Source of the DNA: Jiella pelagia
Lineage (GTDB): Bacteria > Pseudomonadota > Alphaproteobacteria > Rhizobiales > Rhizobiaceae
DNA: 64,000 bases
NCBI RefSeq assembly: GCF_026898155.1
Contig: NZ_CP114029.1
Coordinates: forward strand, 255,501 to 319,500
Direction of reading: 5' to 3'
In this document: positions 1 through 11,267 of the stretch, in pieces
Numbering within the stretch: the stretch's first letter is position 1
How the letters are laid out: the number at the start of each line of letters is the position of its first letter
Position numbers and translations under genes: made by a program
The notes under the pieces: generated by a model
The model's database searches: none
Told to the model about the DNA's origin: nothing
What the model saw: only the letters and a program-made list of their open reading frames with translations

Positions 1-127
1 CCGGGCCTTTTTCAAACGGGTAGTTCAGCGTCGCCTTCGGCTTGAAGAAGTAGCGCATCGACAGCGCAAACGCCTTCGCGAACTCGATCAGGAACAGCGA
101 GCGAACGGTCTGGGCAATCTGGGACAT
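1..127 (-). CDS. nuoI: NADH-quinone oxidoreductase subunit I, N-terminal part (runs off the window)
   Basis: Only the first 42 codons are present. They read as the NuoI amino terminus: an amphipathic start followed by the family block [18 protein letters not shown], which precedes the two 4Fe-4S ferredoxin motifs lying outside the window. NuoI carries clusters N6a and N6b in the peripheral arm of complex I. The ATG at 127 lies 18 bases after the stop of the small membrane gene, so it belongs to the same minus-strand operon. Identity is secure, completeness cannot be judged. Confidence 0.9.
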   Translation of the reverse strand, partial: MSQIAQTVRSLFLIEFAKAFALSMRYFFKPKATLNYPFEKGP

Positions 128-144
128 GAGTTCTGCCCTTCCTC

Positions 145-357
145 TCAGGCGGCGAAGGTCTGGCCAACGAACCAGCCCAGCACCGGAAACAATACGAGTT
201 GCGAGATCCGCGCGACGTTCAGGGCCATCTTTGCCCCCGGCTTCTCCGCCGGAAGCTGCCGCGCCATCCGATCCATGACGGCGCCGATGATGAAGAAGTC
301 GGCGACGCCGATGACGACGCCGACCAGAGCCCCGATGATCGCGGGATCGACCGTCAT
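145..357 (-). CDS. Small hydrophobic protein between nuoH and nuoI (70 aa)
   Basis: A 70-residue protein starting [10 protein letters not shown]. It has one clear membrane segment at about residues 6-28 and a second hydrophobic stretch near the C terminus (about 50-68), with a short basic/acidic loop between them. Its ATG overlaps the nuoH stop by four bases (ATGA), which implies translational coupling. The position inside the operon suggests an accessory or assembly role for complex I, but that is inference only. I recognise no domain. A longer reading frame starting upstream lies inside nuoH and is not used. Confidence 0.6.
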   Translation of the reverse strand: MTVDPAIIGALVGVVIGVADFFIIGAVMDRMARQLPAEKPGAKMALNVARISQLVLFPVLGWFVGQTFAA

Positions 358-1410
358 GCGCCCGGGCCGGCCCAGCCGGTCAGCTGCAGGACAAAGGCGA
401 CGATGACGACCATCGCCAGCGACAGCGGCAGGAAGACCTTCCAGCCGAGGCGCATCAACTGGTCGTAGCGGTAGCGTGGCACGAAGGACTTGACCATCGC
501 GAACATGAAGAACACCAGCGCGACCTTCGCCAGGAACCAGATGACGCCAGGGACCCAGGTGAAGGGAACGAAGTTGAACGGCGGCAGCCAGCCGCCCAGG
601 AACAGGATGGTCGTCAGGCAGCACATCAGGGTGATGGCGGCATATTCGCCCAGCATGAACATCATGTACGGCGTCGAGCCATATTCAACCATGAAGCCCG
701 CGACCAGTTCGGACTCGGCTTCCGGCAGGTCGAAGGGCGGCCGGTTCGTCTCGGCCAGCGCCGAGATGAAGAACACGATGAACATCGGGAAGAGGCTCAG
801 CCAGTGCCAGTCGAGGAAGGTGTTCGGCAGGCCGACCATGGTTCCCACGCCGACCGACTGCGCGATGACGATGTCGGTGAGGTTGAGCGAGCCGACGCAC
901 AGAAGCACGGTCACGATGACAAAGCCGATCGACACCTCGTAGGAGACCATCTGCGCGGCCGAGCGGAGCGCGCCGAGGAAGGCATATTTCGAGTTCGACG
1001 CCCAGCCGCCCATGATGACGCCATAGACCTCGAGCGAGGAGATGGCGAAGACGTAGAGGATGCCGATGTTGATGTCGGCGATCACCCACCCATTGGCGAC
1101 CGGCACCACGGCGAAGGTCGCGAGCGCCAGCGTCACGGCGATCAGCGGCGCCAGAAGGAAGACGAACTTGTCCGAGGCTCGCCGGAACGACCGGCTCCTT
1201 CAGGACGAATTTCAACAGATCGGCAAAGGACTGGAAGAGACCGAACGGCCCGACGACGTTTGGGCCGCGCCGCAGCTGCACCGCCGCCCAGATCTTGCGG
1301 TCGGCGAGCAGGATGTAGGCGATCAGGACGAGCAGAACGACGAGGAACAGGACGCTCTGGGCGAGGATGATCAGCCCCGGAACGACATAGATGGAGAAGA
1401 AGTCGGTCAC
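354..1410 (-). CDS. nuoH: NADH-quinone oxidoreductase subunit H (one frameshift in the sequence as given)
   Basis: NuoH is the membrane subunit at the junction of the two arms of complex I and helps form the quinone channel. The N-terminal part (from 1410) has the conserved block [20 protein letters not shown] and [13 protein letters not shown]. The rest is in another frame with multiple membrane helices and [15 protein letters not shown], the NuoH signature near the quinone site. The frames switch at GAGGCTC (1174-1180). Deleting one base gives GAGCTC and joins KEPVVPAS to [11 protein letters not shown], a 351-residue protein of usual length. I regard the gene as intact and the extra base as an error. 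Confidence 0.92.
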
Positions 1411-1422
1411 GATCGCCCGTCC

Positions 1423-3499
1423 CTATTCCGCTGCTTGAAGTTGTTCGCCGGCGGCGAGCCGCGAGCATTCGGCCATCACCTTGGAAGCCCGGGCAATCGG
1501 GTTGGTCAGGTAGAAATCGCCGAGTTTCGATGCGAGTTGTCCCGTGCCGAGGGAGCTGGCCCGGTCCGCCAGGGCGAGGATACCGTCATGGCCGGCAGGC
1601 TCGACGCGGTCGCTGCGCATAAAGGCGTGCGCCTGATACAACTCGCGCTGCAACGCGGCAAGCGAGTCGAAGGGGAGCGTCTTGCCGAGAACAGCGGAAA
1701 GGGCACGGATGATCGCCCAGTCCTCGCGCGCATCACCCGGAGGGAAGGCGGCGCGGGACGAGACCTGCGCGCGGCCCTCCAGATTGACGTAAGTCCCGTC
1801 CTTCTCTGTATAGGCCGCACCCGGCAGGATGACGTCGGCACGGTGGGCGCCGCGATCACCGTGGGTGCCGACGTAGACGACGAACGGCCCCGGCGCGATC
1901 TCGGCCTCGTCGGCTCCGAGATTGAACAGGACGTCGACGCCGCCTGACGTCATCTCGGCGAAGGTCTTACCGCCCTCGCCCGGCGTAAAGCCGATGTCGA
2001 GGCCACCGACTCGCGATGCTGCGGTGTGGAGGACGTTGAAGCCATTCCAACCGTCGTCGAAGGCGCCGATCTCACGCGCCAACGCAGCCGCGGCCGCGAG
2101 GACTCCGGCGCCGTTCTCGCCCGAAATCGCGCCGGAGCCGACGATGATCATCGGCCGAGCGGCGTTCTTCAGCGCGTCGAAGAAGCCCTGGCTCGCCTTG
2201 GCGACATCGGTCAGTGTGTCGGTGCCGGCGCCGAGATAGGTATAGTCGTAGCGAAGGTTCGCATTCTCGCCGATGACGCCGATCGGGAAGCCGCCGAGCC
2301 GCCAGCGCTTGCGGATGCGGGCGTTGAGGACGGCCGCCTCGAAGCGCGGATTGGCGCCGATGATGAGCAGCGCATCGGCATCCTCGATGCCGGCGATGGT
2401 CGTATTGAAGAGATAGCTGCCGCGACCGTTAGCCGGATCGAGCTGCACGCCGTCCTGGCGGCAGTCGAGCGAGGTCGAGCCGAGACCCGCCATCAGCTGC
2501 TTCAGCGCATACATCTCCTCGACGGCGGCGAGATCGCCGGCGACAGCGCCGATCTTTTCGGGCGCGGCCTGCTCGACCTTGGCCTTGATGGCGGCGAAGG
2601 CCTCCTGCCAGCTTGCCGGCTGCAGCCTGCCGTCACGGCGAACGTATGGTTTGTCGAGTCGCTGGGTGCGCAGGCCGTCCCAGACAAAGCGGGTCTTGTC
2701 GGAGATCCACTCCTCGTTCACCGCCTCGTTGACCCGCGGCAGGATGCGCAGCACCTCGCGGCCGCGTGTGTCGACGCGGATCGCCGAGCCAACGGCGTCC
2801 ATGACGTCGATCGTCTGGGTCTTGGTCAGCTCCCACGGTCTTGCCTGGAAAGCGTAGGGCCGTGAGGTCAGGGCGCCAACCGGGCAGAGGTCGATGACGT
2901 TGCCCTGCAGTTCGGAGGTCATCGCCTGCTCGAGGAAGGTGGTGATCTCGGCATCCTCGCCGCGGCCGACGAGGCCGAGGCTCGGAGATGCCGGCGATTT
3001 CGGTGGTAAAGCGGACGCAGCGCGTGCAGTGGATGCAGCGCGTCATGATCGTCTTGACCAGCGGGCCGATATACTTGTCCTCGACGGCGCGCTTGTTCTC
3101 CCGGTAGCGGGAGGAGTCGACGCCGTAGGCCATCGCCTGATCCTGCAGGTCGCACTCGCCGCCCTGGTCGCAGATCGGGCAGTCGAGCGGATGGTTGATC
3201 AAGAGGAATTCCATCACGCCCTCGCGGGCCTTCTTCACCATAGGCGTGGTGGTGAAGACTTCCGGCAGCTGGCCCTCCGGTCCGGGGCGCAGGTCCCGCA
3301 CGCCCATGGCGCAGGAAGCGGCCGGCTTCGGCGGTCCGCCCTTCACCTCAACCAGGCACATGCGGCAATTGCCGGCGATCGACAGCCGCTCATGGAAGCA
3401 GAAACGCGGAATCTCGGCACCGGCCTCCTCGCACGCCTGCAACAGCGTGTAGTGATCCGGAACCTCGATCTCGTTGCCGTCGACTTTCAGCTTCGTCAT
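1423..3499 (-). CDS. nuoG: NADH-quinone oxidoreductase subunit G (one frameshift in the sequence as given)
   Basis: NuoG is the large iron-sulfur subunit of the NADH module. The N-terminal part shows the 2Fe-2S ligands ([15 protein letters not shown]), the His/Cys cluster [19 protein letters not shown], and the cluster CIHCTRC. The C-terminal part is the molybdopterin-oxidoreductase-like domain. Frames change at GAGGCTC (2977-2983). Removing one base gives GAGCTC and the expected sequence [16 protein letters not shown], with a total of 691 residues, the normal alphaproteobacterial length. I chose the ATG at 3499 because it follows the stop of the preceding gene at 3504. An in-frame start at 3520 would overlap that gene. 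Confidence 0.93.
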
Positions 3500-3503
3500 C
3501 TCG

Positions 3504-3755
3504 TCAGACTTTCTCTTCAAGGCGGGAGACGCGCTCTTCCAGCGTCTTCAACCGCTCCGCCACCGTGTCGTGGCGGACGTTTGCGTGCACGGCAGCGCCG
3601 GCGACCGTGTAGAGCGTCTCGTGGACATCCTCGAGCCGCTGGTCGATGTGATCCAGGCGTTTGCCGACGAGCCTGAACTGCTCGGAGTGCTCACCGAGCG
3701 TTTCCCGGATCTCCCGCAGGAGCTGAAGCACCAGATTGTCCGGCTCGTCCGCCAT
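3504..3755 (-). CDS. Small coiled-coil protein between nuoF and nuoG (83 aa)
   Basis: Unrecognised protein of 83 residues starting [16 protein letters not shown]. Almost the whole chain has heptad-like spacing of Leu/Val/Ile with charged residues (for example [14 protein letters not shown] near the middle and [15 protein letters not shown] at the end), so it is probably an extended coiled coil. It has no signal peptide or membrane segment. It ends four bases before the nuoG ATG and starts 11 bases after the nuoF stop, so it is co-transcribed with complex I genes. A role in complex I is not shown by the sequence. Confidence 0.65.
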   Translation of the reverse strand: MADEPDNLVLQLLREIRETLGEHSEQFRLVGKRLDHIDQRLEDVHETLYTVAGAAVHANVRHDTVAERLKTLEERVSRLEEKV

Positions 3756-3766
3756 CGTCCTTGCTC

Positions 3767-5070
<1,304 letters not shown>

Positions 5071-5071
<1 letters not shown>

Positions 5072-6558
5072 CACGCCTCTCCTTCACCCTCTCGGGACCC
5101 GGCACCCCCTCGGGAGCCGGCGTCCGATCCCGCCTGCAATTCCTTCGCCTGCTGGATCCACTGTTCGCGAACGGCGCGGCCCCGGAAGTTCAGATAGTCG
5201 TCGATCCAGATCAGCTCGGTCTCGCGCCATTCCGCGATCTGCCAGAAATGATACACGCCGAGATCGTTGAGCTTGCCCTCGATCACCGGCCCGATGCCGC
5301 GGACCTGCTGCAGATCGTCCTTCTCGCCCCGGGGCGCGTCGAGGAGATCCGCCGGCTTGTCGCCGGGCCGGGATTCCGCCTTCGTCTCCTCGGCCTCGCT
5401 TTCGAAATGATCGGCAAGCGCTGGGCCGGGCGTCACGTCGGAGGTTTCGGTACGCTCGCCTTCGGTCAAGTCGCCGTCCCGACGGCCGGTCAGCACCTCG
5501 GCCGCGGCCTCGCCCTCGCCGAGCCGCGGCGGCTGCCCGCCGGCTGCGTCGTCGAGCCGGCTGTGGTCAGGGATCACCGCATCCTCGGCCGCCGCCTCGG
5601 CGCGGCGAAGATCACCGCCGGTCTTCACGTCGACCTCGTCCGGGACGTTGCCCTCCTCGGCGTCGGTCGAGCCTTGCCGTGCGCCGCCTTCGCGGCCGGC
5701 ACCGGGCTTGTGGCCCTCGGCGGCGAGTTCGTCGCTCTCGCGGTCCTCCACGCTCTCGTCGACCTTGGCATCGGTAGCGGCGCCCGGCGTCGGCAGCGTC
5801 GGATCGGTCTGTTCGGATTCGGTATTCGGGCGGCCAGCCTCCGATGGCGGCGTCGAAACGGTCTGGCCGGCGCCCTCCCCTTGCGGCGCGGCGCCGTTGG
5901 CCGGTCCGTGGCCGGCTTCCTGCTTCTGCGCGGCGATCAGATCGTCGTAGTCCTCGGTCAGCGACGTCAGGCCGCCGAGCGGGGCGGACAGGTGGCGGCC
6001 GTTCTGCGGCCCGGGCTTCACCTCGCCGCGACGCCCTGCCTCGAAGAGGTCGATGATCTCTTCGAGACGCTCGGGCGTCAGATCCTCGTAGGTGTCCTCG
6101 AAGATCATCACCATCGGCGCATTGACGCAGGCGCCGAGGCACTCGACCTCTTCCCAGGAGAGCGTCCCCGCCTCGTTGCGATGGAACTGCTCGGCATGGA
6201 TCTTCGAACGGCAGACGGCCTTCAGGTCCTCGGCGCCGCGCAGCATGCAGGGCGTCGTGCCGCAGACCTGGACATGCGCCCTGGTGCCGACCGGATTGAG
6301 CTGGAACTGCGTATAGAAGGTCGCGACCTCGAGCACGCGGATCAGCGGCATGTCGAGCATCTGCGCGACATGTTCGATGGCCGGCTTGGTCACCCAGCCG
6401 TCCTGATCCTGGGCGCGCATCAGCAGCGGGATCACGGCGGACTGCTGGCGGCCTTCGGGATATTTCCTGATCGTCGCTTCAGCCCAAGCGGCGTTCTCTT
6501 CGGTAAACGCGAAGCCGGCTGGTTGCACGGCCTCTTCCGCGAGACGTCTGACAGACAT
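5071..6558 (-). CDS. nuoE: NADH-quinone oxidoreductase subunit E with long acidic linker and C-terminal helix-hairpin-helix-like domain
   Basis: The first 170 or so residues are the thioredoxin-like NuoE fold with the four 2Fe-2S ligands C99, C104, C140 and C144 (CGTTPC and CLGAC). Residues about 190-400 form a low-complexity linker rich in Glu, Asp, Gly and Ala. Residues about 405-480 ([21 protein letters not shown], then [16 protein letters not shown]) resemble the helix-hairpin-helix-like domain found at the end of many rhizobial NuoE proteins. At 495 residues it is much longer than the roughly 170 of E. coli NuoE and long even for this group. Electron transfer from FMN to cluster N1a is the expected role. 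Confidence 0.93.
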
Positions 6559-6682
6559 CGGACCTCGATCTTAGAGCGATTCAACACGCGATGTTGCGGC
6601 GCGTTCTATCACAAGACGGACAAAAGGCCAGTGGCCGATGGCCGCGGTTGACGATTGGCTCCCATGCCCGGAAAGGCAGGGT

Positions 6683-7243
6683 TCAGCCAGCGAAAAACGC
6701 CTCGACGGCGAGGGTGATACCGGGCGGCGTCAGCTCCATCGTCGCGTCCTTGCCGAGGATGCGGCTGACGATCTCGCCCGGCGTCTGCGAGCGAAACTGA
6801 TGAAGCACCCTCCCCTCGCCCGGAAAGAGGACGAGGTAGTGCTCGACTGATTCCAGAGAGAAGTACTCGAGCGTCTTCTTGCTCTCCGGGCTCCGCGGCG
6901 AAGCCACCTCGACCACCACGACAGGGTTTTCCGCGATCGAGGCGTTCGGATCGTACGGCCCGCAGTGGATCAGCGCGTCCGGCTCGCGCAGAGTGGTCTC
7001 GTCGATGCGGACACTGACACCGTCGATGAAGGCGTGGCAGTCGGTCCTGCCAGCGCTGCGCAGAGCATTGCGAAGCGTGAGCCAGACATTGGCCTTCGTC
7101 TCCGCATGGATGATCCGCTCGGACTGCATCCGCGCCGGCCTGCCGCCGACCAACTCGTAACGCTCGCCCTCCGGCAGGTCCTTCGACCAGGCCAGAAAAT
7201 CGTCGACGCTCATCGGTGCGGTCGGCAAGGCTCGTGTGTTCAT
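6683..7243 (-). CDS. Uma2 family (DUF820) putative endonuclease inside the nuo operon
   Basis: A 186-residue protein with the Uma2/DUF820 pattern: DLPEGERYELVGGRP near the start, then the PD-(D/E)XK-like core with EPDALI, VVVEVASP and SPESKKTLEYF, ending in a predicted beta-rich tail. The acidic residues and the Lys of the nuclease core are all present. The family is abundant in cyanobacteria and its biological role is largely unknown. I chose the ATG at 7243; the longer frame would start with TTG at 7258. It lies between nuoD and nuoE in the same orientation, so it is probably co-transcribed. Base composition does not differ obviously from its neighbours. Confidence 0.85.
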   Translation of the reverse strand: MNTRALPTAPMSVDDFLAWSKDLPEGERYELVGGRPARMQSERIIHAETKANVWLTLRNALRSAGRTDCHAFIDGVSVRIDETTLREPDALIHCGPYDPNASIAENPVVVVEVASPRSPESKKTLEYFSLESVEHYLVLFPGEGRVLHQFRSQTPGEIVSRILGKDATMELTPPGITLAVEAFFAG

Positions 7244-7279
7244 CCGTTCAACCCGCAAATTGCGGCATCGGCCGAAACC

Positions 7280-8471
7280 TCAGCGGTCGACTTCGCCGAA
7301 GACGATGTCGAGCGTACCGAGAATGGCCGAGACGTCCGCCAGCATATGCCCTTTGCACATCACGTCCATCGCCTGCAGATGCGGGAAGCCGGGCGCGCGG
7401 ATCTTGCAGCGATACGGCTTGTTGGTGCCGTCCGAGACCAGGTAGACGCCGAACTCGCCCTTCGGCGCCTCGACCGCAGCGTAGACCTCGCCCTCCGGTA
7501 CGTGGAAGCCTTCGGTGTAGAGCTTGAAGTGGTGGATGAGCGCTTCCATCGAGCGCTTCATCTGGCCGCGTTTCGGCGGCACCAGCTTGCCGTCGGTGGC
7601 GGAGATCGGGCCTTCCTTCTCGGTGCTCAGGAGGCGCTCGATGCACTGCTTCATGATCCGCACCGATTCCCGCATCTCGACGACGCGGATCAGGTAACGG
7701 TCGTAGCAGTCGCCGTTCTTGCCGATGGGAATGTCGAATTCCATCTCGTCGTAGCACTCGTAGGGCTGCGACTTTCTGAGATCCCACGCCGCGCCAGAGC
7801 CGCGCACCATGACGCCAGAAAAGCCCATCGCCCACGCGTCCTCGAGCGCGACGACGCCGATGTCGACGTTGCGCTGCTTGAAGATGCGGTTCTCGGTGAG
7901 GAGGCCTTCGATGTCGTCGCAGACATCCAGGAACGGGTCGCACCAGGCGCCGATGTCCTCGACGAGCTGCGTCGGCAGGTCGACGTGAACCCCGCCCGGC
8001 CGGAAATAGGCGGCATGAAGGCGCGAGCCGGAGGCACGCTCGTAGAAGACCATCAGCTTCTCGCGTTCCTCGAAACCCCAGAGCGGCGGGGTCAGCGCGC
8101 CGACGTCCATCGCCTGGGTGGTCACGTTGAGGAGATGCGAGAGAATCCGGCCGATCTCAGAGTAGAGGACCCGGATCAGCTGGCCGCGCTTCGGCACGGT
8201 GACGTCCGCCAGCCGCTCGATGGCGAGGCAGAAGGCGTGTTCCTGGTTCATCGGCGCGACGTAGTCGAGGCGGTCGAAATAGGGAATCGCCTGGAGATAG
8301 GTCTTGTGCTCGATCAGCTTCTCGGTGCCGCGATGGAGCAGCCCGATATGCGGGTCCACCCGCTCGACATTCTCCCCGTCGAGGCTCCAGCACGAGGCGC
8401 AACACTCCGTGGGCGGCGGGATGCTGCGGACCGAAGTTGATGTTGAAGTTGCGGACGTCGATCTCAGCCAT
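7280..8471 (-). CDS. nuoD: NADH-quinone oxidoreductase subunit D (one frameshift in the sequence as given)
   Basis: NuoD (49-kDa subunit) forms the quinone-binding site of complex I with NuoB. The start [21 protein letters not shown] is diagnostic, as are [16 protein letters not shown] and the end [18 protein letters not shown]. The frame breaks at GAGGCTC (8381-8387). Taking out one base gives GAGCTC and the expected VLELDGE. The repaired protein has 396 residues, the usual length in rhizobia. The start overlaps the end of the GFA-type gene by eight bases. Confidence 0.94.
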
Positions 8472-8901
8472 TCGGCTTGTCCTCTCCGGAGGCGAACTGG
8501 GCCAGGAATTCCGCCCCGGTCATCGACTTCGTCTCGTTGGCAAAAGAATACCAGTCGGGCTTGGAATCGATGAAGATCTGCTGAGTCAGCACCGCCTCGC
8601 TCAGATCGTCGAAGGCCATGGCGGAAATGGCGTAGTGGGCCGCGTCCTTCGAGCGCCAGAACAGCGTCGAGCCGCAGCGGTTGCAGAAGCCGCGCTCGCC
8701 CCATCCGGACGATTCGTAGATGCCGAGAAGGTCGGTTCCGGCAATGATGACGTTCTCGGACGCCTCGATCGCCATGAACGGCCCGCCCGCCCAGCGCCGG
8801 CAGGTGTCGCAATGACACGCGCCGACGTCCTGTTTCTCGAGATCGGCGTCGATGCGAACACCGCCGCAAAGGCACTTTGCCTGGAATTGCTTGGCAGCCA
8901 T
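8464..8901 (-). CDS. GFA/CENP-V domain zinc protein inside the nuo operon
   Basis: A 145-residue protein of the GFA family (named after glutathione-dependent formaldehyde-activating enzyme; most members have no proven activity). The zinc ligands are clear: CLCGGV near the N terminus, CHCDTCRRW in the middle and CNRCGS further on. The fold region runs nearly the whole length. It sits between nuoC and nuoD, and its last eight bases overlap the nuoD start, so it is surely part of the operon transcript. Any link to complex I function is inference. Confidence 0.88.
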   Translation of the reverse strand: MAAKQFQAKCLCGGVRIDADLEKQDVGACHCDTCRRWAGGPFMAIEASENVIIAGTDLLGIYESSGWGERGFCNRCGSTLFWRSKDAAHYAISAMAFDDLSEAVLTQQIFIDSKPDWYSFANETKSMTGAEFLAQFASGEDKPNG

Positions 8902-8915
8902 GGCTTCCTCCCGCT

Positions 8916-9524
8916 CTATTGACGCTTCGCCTTCTCGTCGCCCGGCAGCACGTATTCGGTGCCTTCCCAGGGCGACAGGAAGTCGAAGTTGCGGAACTCC
9001 TGTCTGAGTTCCACGGGTTCGTAGACCACCTGCTTCTTCTCTTCGTCGTAATGCACTTCGACGAAGCCGGTGAGCGGAAAGTCCTTGCGCATCGGGTGCC
9101 CCTCGAAGCCGTAGTCCGTCAGGATGCGGCGAAGGTCCGGATGGCCGGTGAAGAGGATCCCGTAGAGGTCGTAGGCTTCGCGCTCGAACCAGTCGGCAGC
9201 GGCAAAGACGTCGGAGATCGATGGCACCGGATCGTCCTCGGCCGTTCGGACCTTGACGCGCACGCGCTGGTTCTGGCGCGGCGACAGGAGGTGGTAGACC
9301 ACCTCGAAGCGCTTCTCCCGCCCCGGATAGTCGACGCCGCAGAGATCGATCAGATTGATGAACTGGGTCTGCGGGTCATCGCGCAGGAGGGTCATAACCC
9401 GGACGATGTCCTCCGGGGCGACCACGAGGGTCAGCTCGCCGAAGCGATGCTCGCTCGAACCGAGCCTCTCGCCCAGCGTCTCGGCCAGATAGTCGGCCAT
9501 ATCCTTGGTGGCGAATTCACGCAT
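8916..9524 (-). CDS. nuoC: NADH-quinone oxidoreductase subunit C
   Basis: The 202-residue product is the 30-kDa peripheral-arm subunit. Recognisable are [24 protein letters not shown], the family block [41 protein letters not shown] (cited here as 9068-9208), and the usual charged tail. It is a separate gene, not fused to nuoD as in E. coli. The heptamer GAGCCTC at 9463-9469 is in frame here (codons AGG CTC on the coding strand) and is not a frameshift site. It follows nuoB closely. Confidence 0.95.
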   Translation of the reverse strand: MREFATKDMADYLAETLGERLGSSEHRFGELTLVVAPEDIVRVMTLLRDDPQTQFINLIDLCGVDYPGREKRFEVVYHLLSPRQNQRVRVKVRTAEDDPVPSISDVFAAADWFEREAYDLYGILFTGHPDLRRILTDYGFEGHPMRKDFPLTGFVEVHYDEEKKQVVYEPVELRQEFRNFDFLSPWEGTEYVLPGDEKAKRQ

Positions 9525-9536
9525 GACGCGGCCTTC

Positions 9537-10127
9537 TTACCGTTCGATCGTACCGGTGCGACGAATCTTCTTCTGCAAAAGCAGAACGCCGTAGAGCAAC
9601 GCCTCGGCGCTCGGCGGGCAGCCGGGCACATAGATGTCGACCGGCACGACGCGGTCGCAGCCGCGCACCACCGAATAGGAATAGTGATAGTAGCCGCCGC
9701 CATTGGCGCAGGAGCCCATGGAGATGACGTAGCGCGGCTCCGGCATCTGGTCGTAGACCTTGCGCAGCGCCGGGGCCATCTTGTTGGTCAGCGTGCCGGC
9801 GACGATCATCACGTCGGACTGGCGCGGCGAGGCCCGCGGTGCAAAGCCGAAACGCTCCGCGTCGTAGCGCGGCATCGACATCTGCATCATCTCGACCGCG
9901 CAGCATGCCAGACCGAACGTCATCCACATGAGCGAGCCCGTGCGCGCCCACTGGATCAACTCGTCGGTCGAGGTGACGAGGAAGCCCTTGTCGGCCAGTT
10001 CCTCGTTGACCTCGGTGACGAAGGGGTCGTGCCGCTGGGCGATCGGCAGGCCCGGCGCGGCAGCCGCGCCCGTCCCCGCTTCCGGGGCGAACGAAGCGAA
10101 CGGCTTGTCGCCGATGATCAATCCCAT
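9537..10127 (-). CDS. nuoB: NADH-quinone oxidoreductase subunit B
   Basis: NuoB (PSST subunit) carries the last iron-sulfur cluster, N2, that reduces quinone. The tandem Cys pair is in [11 protein letters not shown]. The other ligands are in [14 protein letters not shown] and [15 protein letters not shown]. The ATG at 10127 ([10 protein letters not shown]) gives 196 residues; a longer frame to 10238 lies inside nuoA and is not used. It overlaps the nuoA end by ten bases, implying coupled translation. Confidence 0.96.
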   Translation of the reverse strand: MGLIIGDKPFASFAPEAGTGAAAAPGLPIAQRHDPFVTEVNEELADKGFLVTSTDELIQWARTGSLMWMTFGLACCAVEMMQMSMPRYDAERFGFAPRASPRQSDVMIVAGTLTNKMAPALRKVYDQMPEPRYVISMGSCANGGGYYHYSYSVVRGCDRVVPVDIYVPGCPPSAEALLYGVLLLQKKIRRTGTIER

Positions 10128-10483
10128 TCCAGTGCGCCTTTCTTCCATTCGTAGACAAAGCCGACCGTCAAGACGCCGAGAAACACCATCATCGACCAGA
10201 AGCCGAACCAGCCGAGGGTTCCGAAGCTCGCCGCCCACGGAAACAGGAATGCGACCTCGAGATCGAAGATGATGAACAGGATCGACACCAGATAGAAGCG
10301 GACGTCGAACTTCATGCGAGAATCATCGAAGGCGTCGAAGCCGCACTCATAGGCCGACATCTTCTCGTCGTCCGGCGCCTTGAAGGCGAGCAGAAACGGC
10401 GAGACCAAGAGAGCCAGGCCGATGATGAGCGCGACGCCCACGAAGATCACGATCGGCAGATATGAAGCGAGGAGTGCGCTCAT
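10118..10483 (-). CDS. nuoA: NADH-quinone oxidoreductase subunit A
   Basis: A 121-residue membrane subunit with three predicted helices and the NuoA signature [23 protein letters not shown] in the loop between helices 1 and 2 (8552-style tandem loop; here near 10298-10366). NuoA with NuoH and NuoJ links the membrane and peripheral arms. It is the first gene of the minus-strand nuo operon, so the promoter should lie in 10484-10789. Confidence 0.95.
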   Translation of the reverse strand: MSALLASYLPIVIFVGVALIIGLALLVSPFLLAFKAPDDEKMSAYECGFDAFDDSRMKFDVRFYLVSILFIIFDLEVAFLFPWAASFGTLGWFGFWSMMVFLGVLTVGFVYEWKKGALEWD

Positions 10484-10789
10484 CGGACCATTTCATCCTC
10501 GGTGACGGTCGGGGCAGCGGAAAACGTCCGCGCCGCAAGGATTGGCGGCCGGACATCATCGTCACCCTGCCGCAATGCGGCGAGGGTTAGCCTCTTCTTA
10601 GAATGTGTGCAAGGCGTTCGCTGGCGCAAGGGTCTGATGACAATCAACATTGCCGCACCCGGCAGCGATTCGCGAAGCTATCCAAGCTGTTACGCGACCG
10701 CAGGCAACCATCTTGCCAGCCGCGGTCGATCGCCGCAAGGATGATGTTTGGCCGGCCGTGATGCCCGGCCACGAAGAGGAGGCAAACTG
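10484..10789. promoter_or_regulatory. Divergent intergenic region; expected nuo promoter
   Basis: There is no credible gene here. It separates nuoA (minus) from the small plus-strand gene at 10790. On the minus strand a possible -35 TTGCGC (about 10630) faces a loosely conserved -10 region near CATTCT, which I rate as weak. A GC-rich inverted repeat around 10568-10589 (ccctgccgc / gcggcgaggg) would lie in the nuo leader. A clear ribosome-binding site GAGGAGG precedes the ATG at 10790. Confidence 0.4.
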
Positions 10790-11104
10790 ATGGAAGACTC
10801 GGCGAAAGGCGGCTGGTTGCCGATGGCGACCGCGAGGCGGGACGGCGAGCGGATCCTCGTCACGGTGCGCGGCGGCGAGCAGGGGCCGGCGGAGGTCGAC
10901 ACCGTGCGTTACCAGACGATAAGGGGCACCGGGGAGCGCGGCTGGGTGGCGACCGACCTGGGGCCGGAGAGCCTCGTCACCTATGACGAGGACGAACTCG
11001 TCGCCTGGATGCCCTGGCCGCAGCCGACGGCAAATGCGGCGTCTTTCGATCTTCCCGCTCCGGCGGAGGAGGCTGATTTCGAGGATGAGGGATCGGGGAT
11101 CTAA
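10790..11104 (+). CDS. Small soluble protein resembling DUF551
   Basis: A 104-residue protein of unknown function. Its layout resembles DUF551, a short domain mostly found in phage and accessory proteins: GGWLPMATARRDGERILVTVRGG, a central W, and a closing VAWMPWPQP. The last 25 residues are acidic and probably disordered. I chose the ATG at 10790 because a strong AGGAGG lies 8-9 bases upstream; a start at 10748 is possible but lacks such a site. The DUF551 match is from memory of the pattern, not a search. Confidence 0.6.
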   Translation: MEDSAKGGWLPMATARRDGERILVTVRGGEQGPAEVDTVRYQTIRGTGERGWVATDLGPESLVTYDEDELVAWMPWPQPTANAASFDLPAPAEEADFEDEGSGI

Positions 11105-11246
11105 AGCCCGGATGACCCACGCACCTTGTCGTGCACCTTACGACAGCACCGCGTCGCGAGCCTGAATCTTCCAGGAGAAGTGGACAGGGAAAACCGCAAG
11201 GGCTGGGCCAGAGGCCGGATGGTCGGCTTGGTTTTCCACTAAACCT

Positions 11247-11260
11247 CGCCTGACAAGGCG
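11247..11260 (-). terminator. Short hairpin downstream of tRNA-Asp
   Basis: The inverted repeat cgcct-gaca-aggcg forms a five-base-pair stem with a four-base loop. On the minus strand it comes 7 bases after the CCA end of the tRNA and is followed by AGGTTTAG. It may end or trim the tRNA transcript. The run of T is weak. Confidence 0.4.
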
Positions 11261-11267
11261 ACGGAAA

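Noticed and set aside
354-3499. nuoH and nuoG as pseudogenes
   Set aside because: Each has a single one-base insertion at the same motif found in nine other places, and the repaired proteins are complete. A shared technical cause is far more likely than decay of several essential genes.
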